64,000 bases of DNA. It comes from Geosiphon pyriformis. Lineage: Eukaryota > Glomeromycota > Glomeromycetes > Archaeosporales > Geosiphonaceae. Position 1 is the stretch's first letter. Each line of letters opens with the position of its first letter. This document shows positions 48,473 to 60,288 of this stretch, piece after piece. The notes under the pieces were generated by a model that saw only the letters and a program-made list of their open reading frames with translations, had not been told where the DNA came from and did no database searches. The stretch spans positions 742,984 through 806,983 of the forward strand of contig JAAOMT010000200.1 of NCBI GenBank assembly GCA_016748015.1, written 5' to 3'. A program made the position numbers and the translations under genes.

Positions 48473-50584
48473 TGGTTTGCTTTAATAAATTTACAAAACA
48501 AAAAACTCGAATTAAGGAAATAATTTTAACCTTTCAAGCATTTCGAGTTTGGGAAAAATACATATTGACACCAACCATATAAGAAGAGACAAAAATTTTT
48601 TGAAGAATATTTTTTAGTTCCCACTGGTTGAATCAATAAGGGTGTGTAAAAAAATCGAGAAAATTTTATTTTATTTGTTTTGAACTTTATTTTTAATAAA
48701 GTACAGTGACAATAACAAAAAAAAAAAGAAAAAAGATAGGAGATAATTGACGACGACGAATTTAATGTTATTCAACAAAAAACGTCATTTAGAAAAAGAA
48801 ACTTTACCATTCTGATCTTTTAATCAGTTTATTTTGATGTCATTCGTTGAAAGCCTCAAAATATTAAAAAGGTTGAATGGAAAATTATTTTATGGGTAAA
48901 ATATTTGATCAGAAATTTAATGTAAAAAAAAAATCAAGTTTTTCTGATTTGGGTTAAATCTTTTATGATAACTTATTGATTTAATCAAAAATAAAAAAAA
49001 TTGTACAAAAAATTTATGACAATAATAATAATAATAATGTTTTATTTGTCAAAAAAAAAAAAAAAAATTTATAAAAATGATGATGATGATGATGATTCAT
49101 TTTTTAAATTATATATGTATATATGTTTTTTAATTTTTTATAATTTTTATAAATTATATATTATTTTAATAAAATGTTAAAAAAAAAAATTTTTATTATT
49201 TTTAAATTTTAGTAATTGATCAAGTGTGGAAAAATAAAAAGCATAAGATGCGTTTTTAATATATTAAACATCATGTTAAATGTTGAATATTATTTAAATA
49301 GCAATAGGATCATAAACTGTATGTTTTAAAAAATAAATTGGCTTAAAAAAAAATAATAATAATAATAATTGGGGTCCTTTTAATAATAAAATTTAAGCTA
49401 TGCTCAATGCAATAAAAAAGTATCAGCGCAGCAGCAGCAAAATAACAATGAATTTGACTTTTACAGGAATTAATTATCTCTAATCTATAATTTTCATTTC
49501 TGTTTTTGTAACCAATTAAGAATAATGAAAAAAATTATTCAATTAATGAAACTTAAATACTTTTAAATGAAATTTGAAAATCGATTATCTCTTCTTTTCA
49601 TCAACTTATATTGCTTTTTCATCAACTTATATTGTTAAAACCAATAAAATCTTGATTACAACTTTGTTATAAATCTAATTTGGCAAAAAAGTCTGAATTC
49701 AACTTTTTTGAAAAATGATATACCCCCTTAACTGTACAAGATTAAAAAAAGGTTCAAATAAGTAAAGTCTGAGAAAAAAATATTCGCGCTTTGACCCCTT
49801 ATTAAAATCTTTGGGTAAATAAAGATCATTGTAACTCACTATTCTTTAGCTGTGTGTGAATTACTTAAATATTGAAACCGGAAAAGCTGGGAAGTGAAAA
49901 CTAGCATAGATGATGCAGGAATTGACAGTTTGTCAAAATTGCATTCTTACGCATTAATTCGCTCCTCTTCTTATTTCCTACGTAGGGACCAATAAAGACC
50001 AAATCTTTTAAGAATTCAAATGTATAGTCTTTAAACCGGAAAAAAACCGGATTTTAATATTTTACATAAGCAGCTGTTTCGAAAGATGATTAAGTTGACG
50101 TGATAAATGTTTATTTTTGAATTTGTATTACTTAAAGTAACCAATGTATTTCTAATTTAAAAGAGATTCTGAAAACTTTTAAAAACTAATGAAAGATATC
50201 TCATAGAACAACTTCGTAAATTTGGAAAAGCTTTTGCACATTCTTTTTTCTCTACCACTTTAAAATCAATTTTTGTTCAATTAATATTTTACCATGAAAA
50301 TTTATTCGTTAATTCAACAAAAAATTGTACTTTTTTTTTTTTTTTTTCTTCTATCAACTTATCCTTTTAAAAATTAAATCTTGGAGAAAAAAGTTTTTCA
50401 TTTTCTAATATTTTTAAACAAAAAAAAGCCAATAAGAATGTATTGACTTGTACCTTTCTTTCTTTTAAAACTTTCTTTTATATCTATATTCATACTCTTT
50501 CTGGCTTTAAGGATTACCGAAGCTTTATCGTTTTTCAAAAGGGTTTCTTTTAAAATAAACGTATTAATGACTCTATAGAAAGCG
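48473..50584. other. Long AT-rich intergenic region
   Basis: No gene is recognised. It holds short GAT and AAT microsatellites (near 49077 and 49020), A- and T-runs, and a repeated CTTTTCATCAACTTATATTG-like pair near 49597 and 49616. Confidence 0.4.
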
Positions 50585-52094
50585 ATGGATACGAACGTCA
50601 CTTGGATTGATAACAATAAAAACTCAATATCAATGACATTAAGAGTACCATTTTATTTGGCTACAAATGGTATATAAAAAAAATTCTTTAAAAGCTTTTT
50701 AATATATATATATATTTTGTAAAATGATCAAAAAAACTTTTTTGAATAAATTATTGCAGATTTATTGATATATATATATTGTGATATTAATAAATGATAC
50801 GGTGTGGTTATGAATTTTCTTAGATTTTACTATCATTTCTAGAAATCTTTTTCTTTTTCTTTTTTTCTTTTTTATTTTTAAATTCATGTTTCTATCATAA
50901 ATATATAATAACTATACCCTCTGATCAATTTGCATTCACTTCCTGAATCAACATGTAACTTGATGAGTGGACTCTCGTTTTGGATTGTTGGGATGGACAT
51001 GTCACTAGCGGCTGGAATAGCATTGATAACTTATTTAAGAGGTAATTTAATAATAAATTTTCAAATGAATATAGAAAGTTTTATAAATAATATTTATTAC
51101 CATCATTATCAACAACCGACCTTAATAAATCCTTTATTTTATTTTATTTTATTTTTATACCGCAAGTTTGTCACCAGATGAACATTAAAACTCGGCAAAT
51201 ACGACTACAAATTAATCGTTACCCAAACTTTGATTTCTTTGGTTTTTACACTGATCGCGATACCAGGTTATGGGCCCATGATTTATTGGTATTCATTTTT
51301 TCGAAAGAAATTATTAAAAAATCAATAATAAAAATATAATAATCAAATATATATATATATATTTTATTACTACAGGTGTTTTACTTCCCTTAACAATAAT
51401 TTGATCCCTTACTTATAGCTTTGTTTACAATTCTTTTCAATTGGCGTCTAGTCATATTGTTAGGTTCAAACTGTCATAAAAATTTATCAAGTTCTTACTA
51501 GTCAACCAACTGCTCACACCGTATCACGTATTGAAGCTGCATCGCAATTTTCGAAAATTGATAACCTTGTGACAAGAAAGATTACGAGCTATATTTTAAT
51601 TTACTTGATCCAGTGGGTGAGTTCATTTTCTTCAATTTACTTGATAAAGTTTTAAGAGAATGTTTTTTTTTTTTTTTTTTAAAAAAAAAGGTCAATATTG
51701 TGATGGTGGTGTTTTCTTGATTAAAATTGAGTTTGTGATCACATAGACACTAGCAATGATTTGTCTTTTTTCAATAATTATTCATGTAAGTATTACAGAT
51801 TCATTAATTTCTAAAGGAAATTTGATTTTCATAATCTTTTAAACTAAACTCTAATAATTTTTAAAATTGTAATTTTCAAGTATTATTCAACTTGGACATA
51901 TTTAACTCTGGAGGGTAGGTCTTTTATTTACTCTTTTGAATTTTTTTCATTTTTTTAAATTTCTTAGAATTGAAAATGCCTTAAAATACATATTAAATGA
52001 AGGATGGGAACGTTCTAATCATTTAAAACAGAAAGAGATGTCACATGCAGCTAAATCAATTTCTACCATGCTATTTGAAACTCAATATGAATAA
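50585..52094 (+). pseudogene. GPCR-like 7-transmembrane protein, broken
   Basis: Exon-like blocks in order are as follows. 50585-50669 encodes MDTNVTWIDNNKNSISMTLR, an extracellular-looking N-terminus with an NVT site. About 50925-51041 encodes STCNLMSGLSFWIVGMDMSL (TM3-like). 51167-51288 encodes TLKLGKYDYKLIV and LISLVFTLIAIPGYGPMIYW (TM4-like). 51376-51616 encodes a TM5-like part and VSRIEAASQFSKIDNLVTRK. 51747-51785, 51881-51914 and 51968-52094 cover TM6-7 and the tail SHAAKSISTMLFETQYE. Exons for TM1-TM2 are not readable, a frameshift lies near 51180, and in-frame stops fall within 51376-51616. It is therefore a relic of a receptor gene unless the assembly is faulty. Ligand is unknown. 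Confidence 0.6.
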
Positions 52095-52665
52095 AAGTTT
52101 AATTATTTTATGTAATTTTAAAATCAAAAGTGTTCTTTAAAAGATTAAGAAAACTTGATTATAAGCTTTTTTGATCATTTAAGTTAAATGTTGTGAATTG
52201 AAAAACCATTTGCATTTGAAAAAAAAACCCCCAAAAATGATTTTAATATGATAAAGATTTTTAGAATATTATCAAAATAATTATTAAGCAAAATGTTTGA
52301 TGTTTTGATCAAAAATTCTTTTCAAAAATTCTTTTTTTTTTGTTTCAGTCTTAAATTAGAACAATTCATTCAAGTTTACATGATTTGATGATATATTTCA
52401 ATAAATTTAATTATTTGTAAAAAGATATTCTCTCTATTTCTACTAATTATTTTGGTCATAGTGTTATTTATCTCGAAAATTCTTTTAACTAAACTTTAGG
52501 GAATTTAAAGAATATACGAACCCAATATTTTGATATTTTGTGATTTATTTATTTATTTAATTTTTTGGACTGTTTACAAAAAGGAAATTAATAGAAATAT
52601 GACTAAAAGATTGGAACTTTTTTAAAGAGAAGTTATAAATTTTTTTTTAAAATTATTAATCGAAA
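52095..52665. other. AT-rich intergenic
   Basis: No gene is seen between the receptor relic and the minisatellite. AATAAA occurs at about 52399. Confidence 0.35.
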
Positions 52666-53035
52666 AAGATATTTAAGGATATTTAAAAACTTGAAAAGGA
52701 TATTTTAAATTTGTAAAGAATATTTTAAAACTTGAAAAGGATATTTAAAGATGTTTTAAAAACTTGAAAAGGATATTTAAAGATGGTTTAAAAACTTGAA
52801 AAGAATATTTTAAAACTTGAAAAGGATATTTAAAGATGTTTTAAAAACTTGAAAAGAATATTTAAAACTTGAAAAGGATATTTAAAGATGTTTTAAAAAC
52901 TTGAAAAGAATATTTAAAACTTGAAAAGGATATTTAAGGATATTTTAAATTTGAAAAGAATATTTTAAAACTTGAAAAGGATATTTAAGGGTATTTTAAA
53001 TTTGAAAAGGACTATTTAAAAACTTGAAAAAGACT
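52666..53035. repeat. Minisatellite, interleaved 21 and 32 bp units
   Basis: About 370 bp of repeats built from AAACTTGAAAAGGATATTTA-type units. Some are extended by an AGATGTTTTAA insert, giving roughly 21 bp and 32 bp periods. The longer array shows near-perfect neighbours at 52740-52920. Confidence 0.9.
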
Positions 53036-53306
53036 ACCAAAAATTATTTTTACCCATCTATAAAAAAATGGGAAAATTTTATTGGAGACCAATTAATTGA
53101 GTAGGAAATCGATCAATGGTTTAAAGGTAAAGGTTATTTAATTTTTTTATTCAAGATCCGTTAAAAAGATGATAAGTGTTCCAGGATAACAATATTCAAA
53201 AGGCTGCTAAATTCAAACATGTGAGTATAGTTCTCTAAATGGTTCGATATAGACCGATTTGCATGTTTGTTATGTTGTTTTTGTTTTACATTCCAAAGAT
53301 TGGAAC

Positions 53307-53401
53307 ACCAAACCAAACCAAACCAAACCAAACCAAACCAAACCAAACCAAACCACACAACACCACACACCGCACCTCACCTCACCTCACCTCACCTCAC
53401 C
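53307..53401. repeat. Back-to-back 5-bp arrays (CCAAA)n and (CCTCA)n
   Basis: About nine copies of a CCAAA unit (53307-53354) are followed, after a CACACAACACC linker, by about five copies of CCTCA (53374-53401). The strand asymmetry is strong: C/A-rich on plus. The open frames crossing it are repeat translations, not genes. Confidence 0.92.
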
Positions 53402-54533
53402 TTTATTGTTTTGGTGTCGCCCAAAATATTTTTTAACACCTGAACAAAAGGAGAATGGATTAGTCGAATGTACCTTTTCTTTTTTCTTTTTTTTTTTCAT
53501 TTAAAAAGAATAAGAATGATCATGAAATTAATAATTTGTTGATTTTCAGGTGAAATGAGCAAACCATTTTTCCGAAAAAAGTTTTTTTTTTTATAGTTTT
53601 TCATCACTCAGCCCTCCAGATAGCTAATATTTGATCGTTAAAGATCTTTCCACGAAAAAAAAATAAAAAAATAAAAATAAAAAAGTATTTTTGGATTCTT
53701 TTGTTAGGATAAGTCTTCTGATAATAGTTATAATTAATCATGATATTTTGTGATATGAAATATAATATCACGAGACTTGGAAGGGATATAAATAATTAAA
53801 TAATTAAATAAATACATAAATTAAATAATGAGAAATTTCAAAATTTGTTTACAATTAAATTTAAAAAAGAGTAAAATTGATTTGTTAGCATGTAATAGAT
53901 ATTGAAACTACAGGGATAAAAACTATTTTTTTTTTTTTTCAAAATTAATGTATTGAAAGTTTCAAATTTTTATTTTGCTGCAAAGTTTAAAACGTCTTTT
54001 TGTAATTTGCAAGTTTTTAACCCGTTATTTTGTTTATAAAATTAATAAAATTTTTTTTAAAGCCATATTTTTATCACAATTGTCAAATTAGTAGACTAGC
54101 TATTAATAGATGATGTATCATCGTTCACAACAGGTTATATATCGATCGCGACACTAAAATTATTTAACCCCTCACCCAATATAAATATCTCTTGTCACGT
54201 TATTTTTATTACCATTTTTAGGTATGGTTGTTTTATTTTTATGCATGTGTACAGTTGATGCAAAAAGGAGAATGCTTGATATAGGTTTTTCGTCAGTATA
54301 TGTGTGTTTGTGTGTGTCTACTTGTCTACCTAGTATGTAGTGTTTTTGAAAATTTGATTTATCATAGTGAATTAATGTTCAATTTTATATGATTATCATT
54401 CGAAGGTCCCAAAAAAAATTTCTTTCTTTCTTTCTTTCTTTCTTTCTTTTGAGGAAAATAAACGGATTTTGTTTATTTTTAAAATTTGATCCGTTTTTTT
54501 TTTAATTTTTTTAATCGTCTCATCGTCCTAACA

Positions 54534-54565
<32 letters not shown>

Positions 54566-54849
54566 CAAACCTTTAGATAAAAATTTTTTTTTCCTAAAAG
54601 TATATATATATATCAACAACTCGGCCATGTATGAAGGTAGAAATCTTGGCCAATAAATATTTTTTCTTTCAAAGTAATAAACACGATTTATTTTTAAATT
54701 CCAGTTAAAATAATTTTTTTTTATTTAAATAACAATTCTGTTAACCAAATTTTTACAATTATTTTAAAAATTAAAAATTTTCTTTTAAAAGCTTTTAAAA
54801 AAATAATCAGTTATTAGAAAAATCCTTAATAATTTTTTAAAAAAATATC
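53402..54849. other. Intergenic with TTTC and GAT microsatellites
   Basis: A TTTC run lies at about 54420-54449 and a GAT run at about 54535-54564. A/T homopolymers are frequent. No supported gene is seen. Confidence 0.5.
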
Positions 54850-55425
54850 ATGTATTTCATACCTTCAAAATCTTTGAACCATTCTCTCGTACGTCGAGAA
54901 ACTCTAAGGAATACAACTGACGGCACTACTTTCATAATTTTGACTGTCGTTATCGGAATGTTTTTATTATTAGCCTTACTAATAATAGTTGTCGTCATTG
55001 TACGAGCACGTAAATTACCCATTCGACCATCTAATTCTCATGCTTCATCAACAACAACCACAAAAACAACAACAACAACAACAACCACACTACAAGCTAA
55101 AGATTCGAACCTACAAAAAATGACTAAAATTGATGATACCATCATGCCACAACAGGAAACAACATTTTCAATTTCTCCTAATCTCGCATCAAATACAATT
55201 AGTTCTGGTGAGACAGATTACAAGGATAATGAGGATCGAAAATTTAGTCAGTATTCCTTGAATTTATCTTTTAAGCCTACAGATGATTCATCAACTATCA
55301 TAAAGAAGGATATTGACGAAAATCAGACCGTTCATGAAACAAAAAATTTCCCCGTAAATGTGAATAATCCTAAAATTTCAGAGACTGAAGTTAATCTGCA
55401 TAATAACGATGAAAGAATCGTTTAA
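54850..55425 (+). CDS. Single-pass membrane protein with Thr-rich and acidic tail (191 aa)
   Basis: ATG at 54850 is preceded in frame by TAA. The short N-terminus contains an RNTTDGTT sequon and is followed by one hydrophobic segment at about residues 27-51 (TTFIILTVVIGMFLLLALLI). A positively charged RARKLPIRPS follows, predicting the C-terminus on the cytosolic side. A poly-Thr run at about 67-80 comes from an ACA microsatellite, and the tail is long, polar and Ser/Thr/Asp-rich. There is no cleavable signal peptide, so it may be a small type-III protein or the last exon of a larger surface protein. I do not recognise the family. Confidence 0.55.
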   Translation: MYFIPSKSLNHSLVRRETLRNTTDGTTFIILTVVIGMFLLLALLIIVVVIVRARKLPIRPSNSHASSTTTTKTTTTTTTTLQAKDSNLQKMTKIDDTIMPQQETTFSISPNLASNTISSGETDYKDNEDRKFSQYSLNLSFKPTDDSSTIIKKDIDENQTVHETKNFPVNVNNPKISETEVNLHNNDERIV

Positions 55426-55624
55426 ACACTTGAATCTCTTAGAAAGTTAAAAAAAGAAAAAACATTGGTTAAATGACATCAAGACATTTTGTAAATAGAC
55501 TTTTTTTATTCAAGTTTCATTTGTGATTTTTACTTCTTCTTTTTTAAAAGAAAACTGAACAGTATATGGTTAGCTTAACTTTTTGAAATTGCCAATATCC
55601 TAAAAAGTATTTGATTTAACCTCA

Positions 55625-55662
55625 TTTAAAAGTACCTGATACATGTATCAGGTACTTTTAAA
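55625..55662. repeat. 38-bp perfect palindrome
   Basis: TTTAAAAGTACCTGATACA is followed directly by its exact reverse complement, with the centre at 55643/55644 and no loop. It lies 200 bp after the stop of the single-pass membrane gene. It could form a cruciform in DNA or a hairpin in a 3' UTR. Confidence 0.9.
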
Positions 55663-55725
55663 ATTTGTGACTCGTAAACAACTTTTTGGGAATATAATAA
55701 TCAGATTTATAATCTCATTTTTAAA

Positions 55726-55760
<35 letters not shown>

Positions 55761-56567
55761 CAAAACTGGTAAAGATTCTAGTTTTTTTAGAAATTTCTAT
55801 TTAGTTTCACATCCAAGGTTCTTCCAAATTAATCTATGAGAAAAATTAACTAACCGAATAAAAATATTTTTGTCAAATTGAAAAAATACTTGTCATTTAT
55901 AAGATGAAAATACATTATAATCAAAAGATAAATTTCAACCAATTGAAAAAGAAATCTTAAATTTAATCATTTTAACAAAATCTTGGCGTTTTTTTTTTTG
56001 AATGAAATAACAATTCTTGAAAATTTTTGAAAGAACAAGTTCTTGTAATTTAGTCAAATGGGAAATGGGAAATGATTATTGATTATTGATTATTGATTGT
56101 TAATTTATTTATTTTTTTACCATATTCGTCAAAAGTTTTTCTCTCTTGAGAAAATTTGTTTCATCTTTAGCTTTTGAGGTAAAAAAAAAATATATATTTT
56201 TTATTTTTTGTATATGTATGTATGTATGTGGAACGATTACTATTTGTTGGAAAAAAGCAATTTTAGAATTTTCTAAAAAAGAGAAAATAATATATATATA
56301 TATATATATTTATAAAAAAAAAGAAAAAGTGTACTGATAAACTTTATTTTTGTAAAAAGTTTTTTTTTTATATCTTTTTAACCCAAGAATATTTGAAGTA
56401 ACTTCAATTATATATAAATAAATAAATAAATAAATAAAATAGAAATTTAAAATGTACATGTACATGTGAATTAAATTATAAAAATAATAATATATAAGAG
56501 GAAATTTTTATTTTTAAAAATTGGAAGTTTAATCCACCCTTAAAAACGGTAAAATCCTTTCCTTGAA

Positions 56568-56637
<70 letters not shown>
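56568..56637. repeat. (AAT)n microsatellite, about 23 copies
   Basis: An uninterrupted AAT array of about 70 bp. Confidence 0.95.
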
Positions 56638-56958
56638 TAATTTTCAGAATCTCAGTTATCAAAGGAAAACAAATTTTTCATCGTTGGCTTATGTCTTTCA
56701 ACTAATCATCAAGTATTTGGCCGGGTATTTATTTTATCCTTATGCGACACTATCTTATTCTCATTCCAGAAACCAACTTATATAGGTAGAATGTTTTTAT
56801 TGTTTATATGTAATTTTCACAGAAATGTTTCAAAGAAAAATCATCAAAGAAAAATCATCAAAAAACCGCATTAATTTAAAATAAAAAAATTAAATTATCA
56901 TTCTCATATACATATAAAAAGTTAGGATAATAATTACATGCTAATACTAATTCTATTT

Positions 56959-58842
56959 CTAATTTTGTGATAAAGATTTTCCGTTTTTCTGCCGTGCCAG
57001 TTGATAAAGTCTCGCTAATTTACTCGGTCGTGAAAAGGAATTTAACAAGACCCCAGGTTTGGGATTTAAGATAATTTTCATTTCTTTACACTGATTAACA
57101 ATATCAAAAGTCGTATCTAAAGAGGCATGTTCATCCACCAGGGAGACTTCGAATTTGCTTAATAGCAATACCATAAATGTTTTCATTTGTATCATAGCCA
57201 TATATCTGCCAGGACACATATGAATTCCCCGACTAAAAATATAACTTCTCTTCTTGTTGACCTTAACCTCTGTTGATCCTTTAGATTGCACTTGTATTAA
57301 ATGACGCTCTGGTTTAAAAACTTTCGGATTGGGATTGATGGAACTACTCATGTTGACACCTTGATGGTGCAAGTAAAATACTGTACCGGCTTTCCAATTG
57401 TACCCTCCAATTTCATCAGTATCAGCCGCTTGTTTCCAATTGATTGGGAAAACTGATGCGAGTCGAGAAGCTTCCAGAATTATTGCCTCACAATATACAA
57501 GTTGGTCGAGTTTCTCTAATGGAATTGAACTATTTAGCTCTGAACCGATTACATTTGTGATTTCGATGAGAAGTTTTTCAAGAACTTGAGGATTCCTGCA
57601 AACATAATATATTATGAAACAAATAGAATGTGCAGTCTAAATAAAAAAAATAAAAAAATTTAGCCACCAAATTTTGGAAAAATCAAATGTTTATGCATTT
57701 TATAAAAATTATTTACTTTCTGAACACCACCAAGAAGAATTTCAATGATAATTGCTTGAATTTCGTCTTCTGTGAGGGGTCTAGCCAAGCCCTCTTTTGT
57801 AATGGAAACATGACTCCGTTCGGTGTTTATTGTCAATAATGTCGAAAGGAAGTCAGGTCTAATATTTCGATCTTTGGGAATTTTCTCAATTTCTACTTTT
57901 CTTTCATGTAAAACTTCACCGATCATTGCTCTCAGGCGTTTTTGGTGTTCTATGCAATAGTCATTATGTTTTTTGAAGCCGGGAACGTAATGCCGAAGCC
58001 ATTGGGGGAACATTGTTAAGTACTGAAAAACTCTTAAGGTTGTACACAAATGATAAAGAAATTCTTCTGATCGTTTTTCAGATTTTGTCAGTTTTAATTT
58101 AACTTTTTCGTCCTTTCGAAGGAGTTGATTAAAATAAGTATCCAATAAGTTAGTTTTTTGATTCGATGAAGTGATCATTATTAATTCGGTGGTGAATCGT
58201 GGTAGCCACTGAGCGAGATCAATTTGCGTATTTCGACCAAGTTTTAACCAATGACACGTCATATCACCAAAAAGGTTTTGTGTTGTATCATGATATTTTT
58301 CGAGAAACGATTGTGACATAATTGAATTAGTCATGCATTTTCTATAAAAGCGCCAGCTTTCAACGTCACGATTCATTGAAATACCGCTACAATGTTGTTG
58401 AATTTCGTCTAACCCCTCTTTGTACGATCCCTGAAATGAGCATAACGAAATTATAGCAGATTCTTAATGCAAGATGAAAGCTTCGAGTTATCGATACCTT
58501 GTTGAAATAATTTGTTTTTGTAGATGATGCCAGAATCTTTTCAATTATCTCGTTTCGTGCTACCCATATTTGACGTTCTGAACCCATATAAAGTTCCCAC
58601 ATGTCACCATACTTTGCCTCCATTTTTTTCGCAAGTTTCGCTAAATTACCCATTTGATGTAGATTCCCAATTAACGGTAATGGAAGGGGTCCTGGAAGTG
58701 GGTTTTCTCTGGTAAAATAGCAAATATAAAAATAGCTGACATAAGATATGATCGATGTGATCAATATGCATGATATACTAAGCCAATAATTGTTGCTTAT
58801 TATGTTTAATAAAGCCATTAGGCTAGAGAGTGATGAAGACAT
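56959..58842 (-). CDS. Cytochrome P450 monooxygenase (578 aa, three exons)
   Basis: Exons are 58842-58498, 58430-57717 and 57636-56959 (minus), all phase 0 with GT-AG introns, giving 115+238+225 codons. It is a haem-thiolate monooxygenase anchored in the ER. An N-terminal membrane helix (about residues 18-43) precedes the proline hinge NPLPGPLPLPLIGNL. The K-helix E-x-x-R is EASR (408-411). The meander has PERH (462-465). The haem loop FSRGIHMCPG fits F-x-x-G-x-x-x-C-x-G with C494 as thiolate ligand. The I-helix spans the second intron: GGVQK then TAHSICFIIYY. The usual [AG]-G-x-[DE]-T-[TS] is thus G-G-V-Q-K-T, without the acid and first threonine. A read-through of intron 2 would hide exon 3's first 88 codons. 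Substrate unknown; family level only. Confidence 0.92.
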
Positions 58843-59934
58843 TTTCTCGCTTCTTTCAAAAAATAAAAAAAAAAATAAAAAAAAAAATAATAATAATTAT
58901 AATAATTATAATTGCAGAGGATAGTTGTTCCCCTACAGGTGTTTTATACTTCTTATAACCCATGAATTAATGAAGGAATTTAAGCTTAAAAAAGTTAAAT
59001 AGCAATCTTTAATGTCTCTTAATCGTCATCATTCATTCATTGTTGTGTCGGGAATTGATTGACTAAATTATAGTACATGAAGGCTAAGATCATCCTTGTT
59101 GGCCACCCGAGTCGATGAAAAAATTAACTTTCTCACAGTAATGTCGGTAAGTTGCGCTTACAAACATCATCATGCCATGGGATGTTTGCTAACTGTTTGG
59201 GACAGATAAGATTTTCAAACTCTCATTTATAAAGAGGTTAGTGCAATCGTGTTTTCCGTCTTTAAAAAAAGCAAATGAAAGATTTGAAATTATCCCAAGA
59301 ATATAATTTTTTTTTTTTTGAGTTCTAAATATCTTATCATTAATAATCAAAGAACAATAAAGTTGCCAGGGTGAACATATACTTGATTTCTCAAGCTTGG
59401 GCATTCTTAAATGACAGAAAATCTTGGCGTCAGAAACCAGTCATAATTTTAATTGGGAGGATGACTAATGATTAAAATTTTCTTTTAAATGTTATTAAAA
59501 TTTACTCTGAGGATTACCCCAAGTCTGCCAAGAGAAAATTTTAATTTGGCGTATAGAATGGTTTTTTTGCGGAACCAATATTTCCGGCTTCCCATACTAG
59601 ATTTTAAAATGAGGCTTCAAATTTAAACGATTTAATTTGTTATTTATATTTTATAATTAAATGAAAATAGTCTTTGGGTTAAAAAAAGAATATATTAAAT
59701 CTAAGTTGTTGTCTTTAATAAATAATTAATCTTTGAATACAAAGAAGATGAGAAGCAAAAGGGGCCAACATTTAAAAAAAAAACAATTTCCTAATCTTTG
59801 ATAAACTAATTGTACTTAAATCCACACTAAACTCGATTTTCAGCACCCGGAAAAGTGTGTGCCTTAAAGGCTACCTTCATTTTGAAGCCTCTCCAAGTTT
59901 TTTAACAAATCAACTGTAACCTCTCTATTTTCTT
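58843..59934. other. Upstream region of the P450 and intergenic
   Basis: A/AAT-rich just before the P450 ATG, then mixed sequence. GTTTTATACTTCTTATA near 58940 could hold a TATA-like element. The ORF at 59189-59404 is not supported. Confidence 0.35.
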
Positions 59935-60288
59935 TCAAAGCAGAAAAACTCGAAAATTTAAGCTTGCCCGGAGATTAGATTTCTCACTTGGTCCAGGTGC
60001 AAAAACGATGATGGAAGCCGTCGATATCCGTGAAGCTTTATTTATATCATTTAATTCAGAAAGTCTCGATGTAAATGTCTCATTGACGTTCCTGATTGCC
60101 TTTTTTCGTTCACAGTGATATCGACACATTCTGTAGGCACGTATTATTCCCACGAATACAATGACAAAGATAATGATAAGGGAGACACTCGGTATTAAGA
60201 CTAGAATTTCATATGTTGTGCTGTGGGTCTCATCTGCTAGCCTACTATGAGAGGTTGGAGACTGAAGTTTGGGTGTCCATTTTTTCAA
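59935..60288 (-). CDS. Single-pass membrane protein, probable terminal exon
   Basis: An open frame of 117 codons to TAA without an in-frame ATG near its start, so it is probably a last exon (a possible acceptor TAG lies near 60239). One hydrophobic helix (EILVLIPSVSLIIIFVIVFV) is followed by the basic YRMCRYHCERKKAIRN and a Ser/Asn-rich cytosolic-type tail. It resembles in layout, but not in sequence, the membrane protein at 54850. No family is recognised. Confidence 0.4.
   Translation of the reverse strand: MKKWTPKLQSPTSHSRLADETHSTTYEILVLIPSVSLIIIFVIVFVGIIRAYRMCRYHCERKKAIRNVNETFTSRLSELNDINKASRISTASIIVFAPGPSEKSNLRASLNFRVFLL

Larger units (their letters stand above)
55426..56958. other. Intergenic with microsatellites and a perfect palindrome
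   Basis: Includes an ATT run (55727-55760), a TA run (near 56288), an AAAT run (near 56420) and a long AAT array (56568-56637). No supported gene is seen. Confidence 0.5.

Noticed and set aside
53161-53504. ORFs encoding repeated FGLVW or NQTKP strings
   Set aside because: They are translations of the 5-bp tandem arrays.
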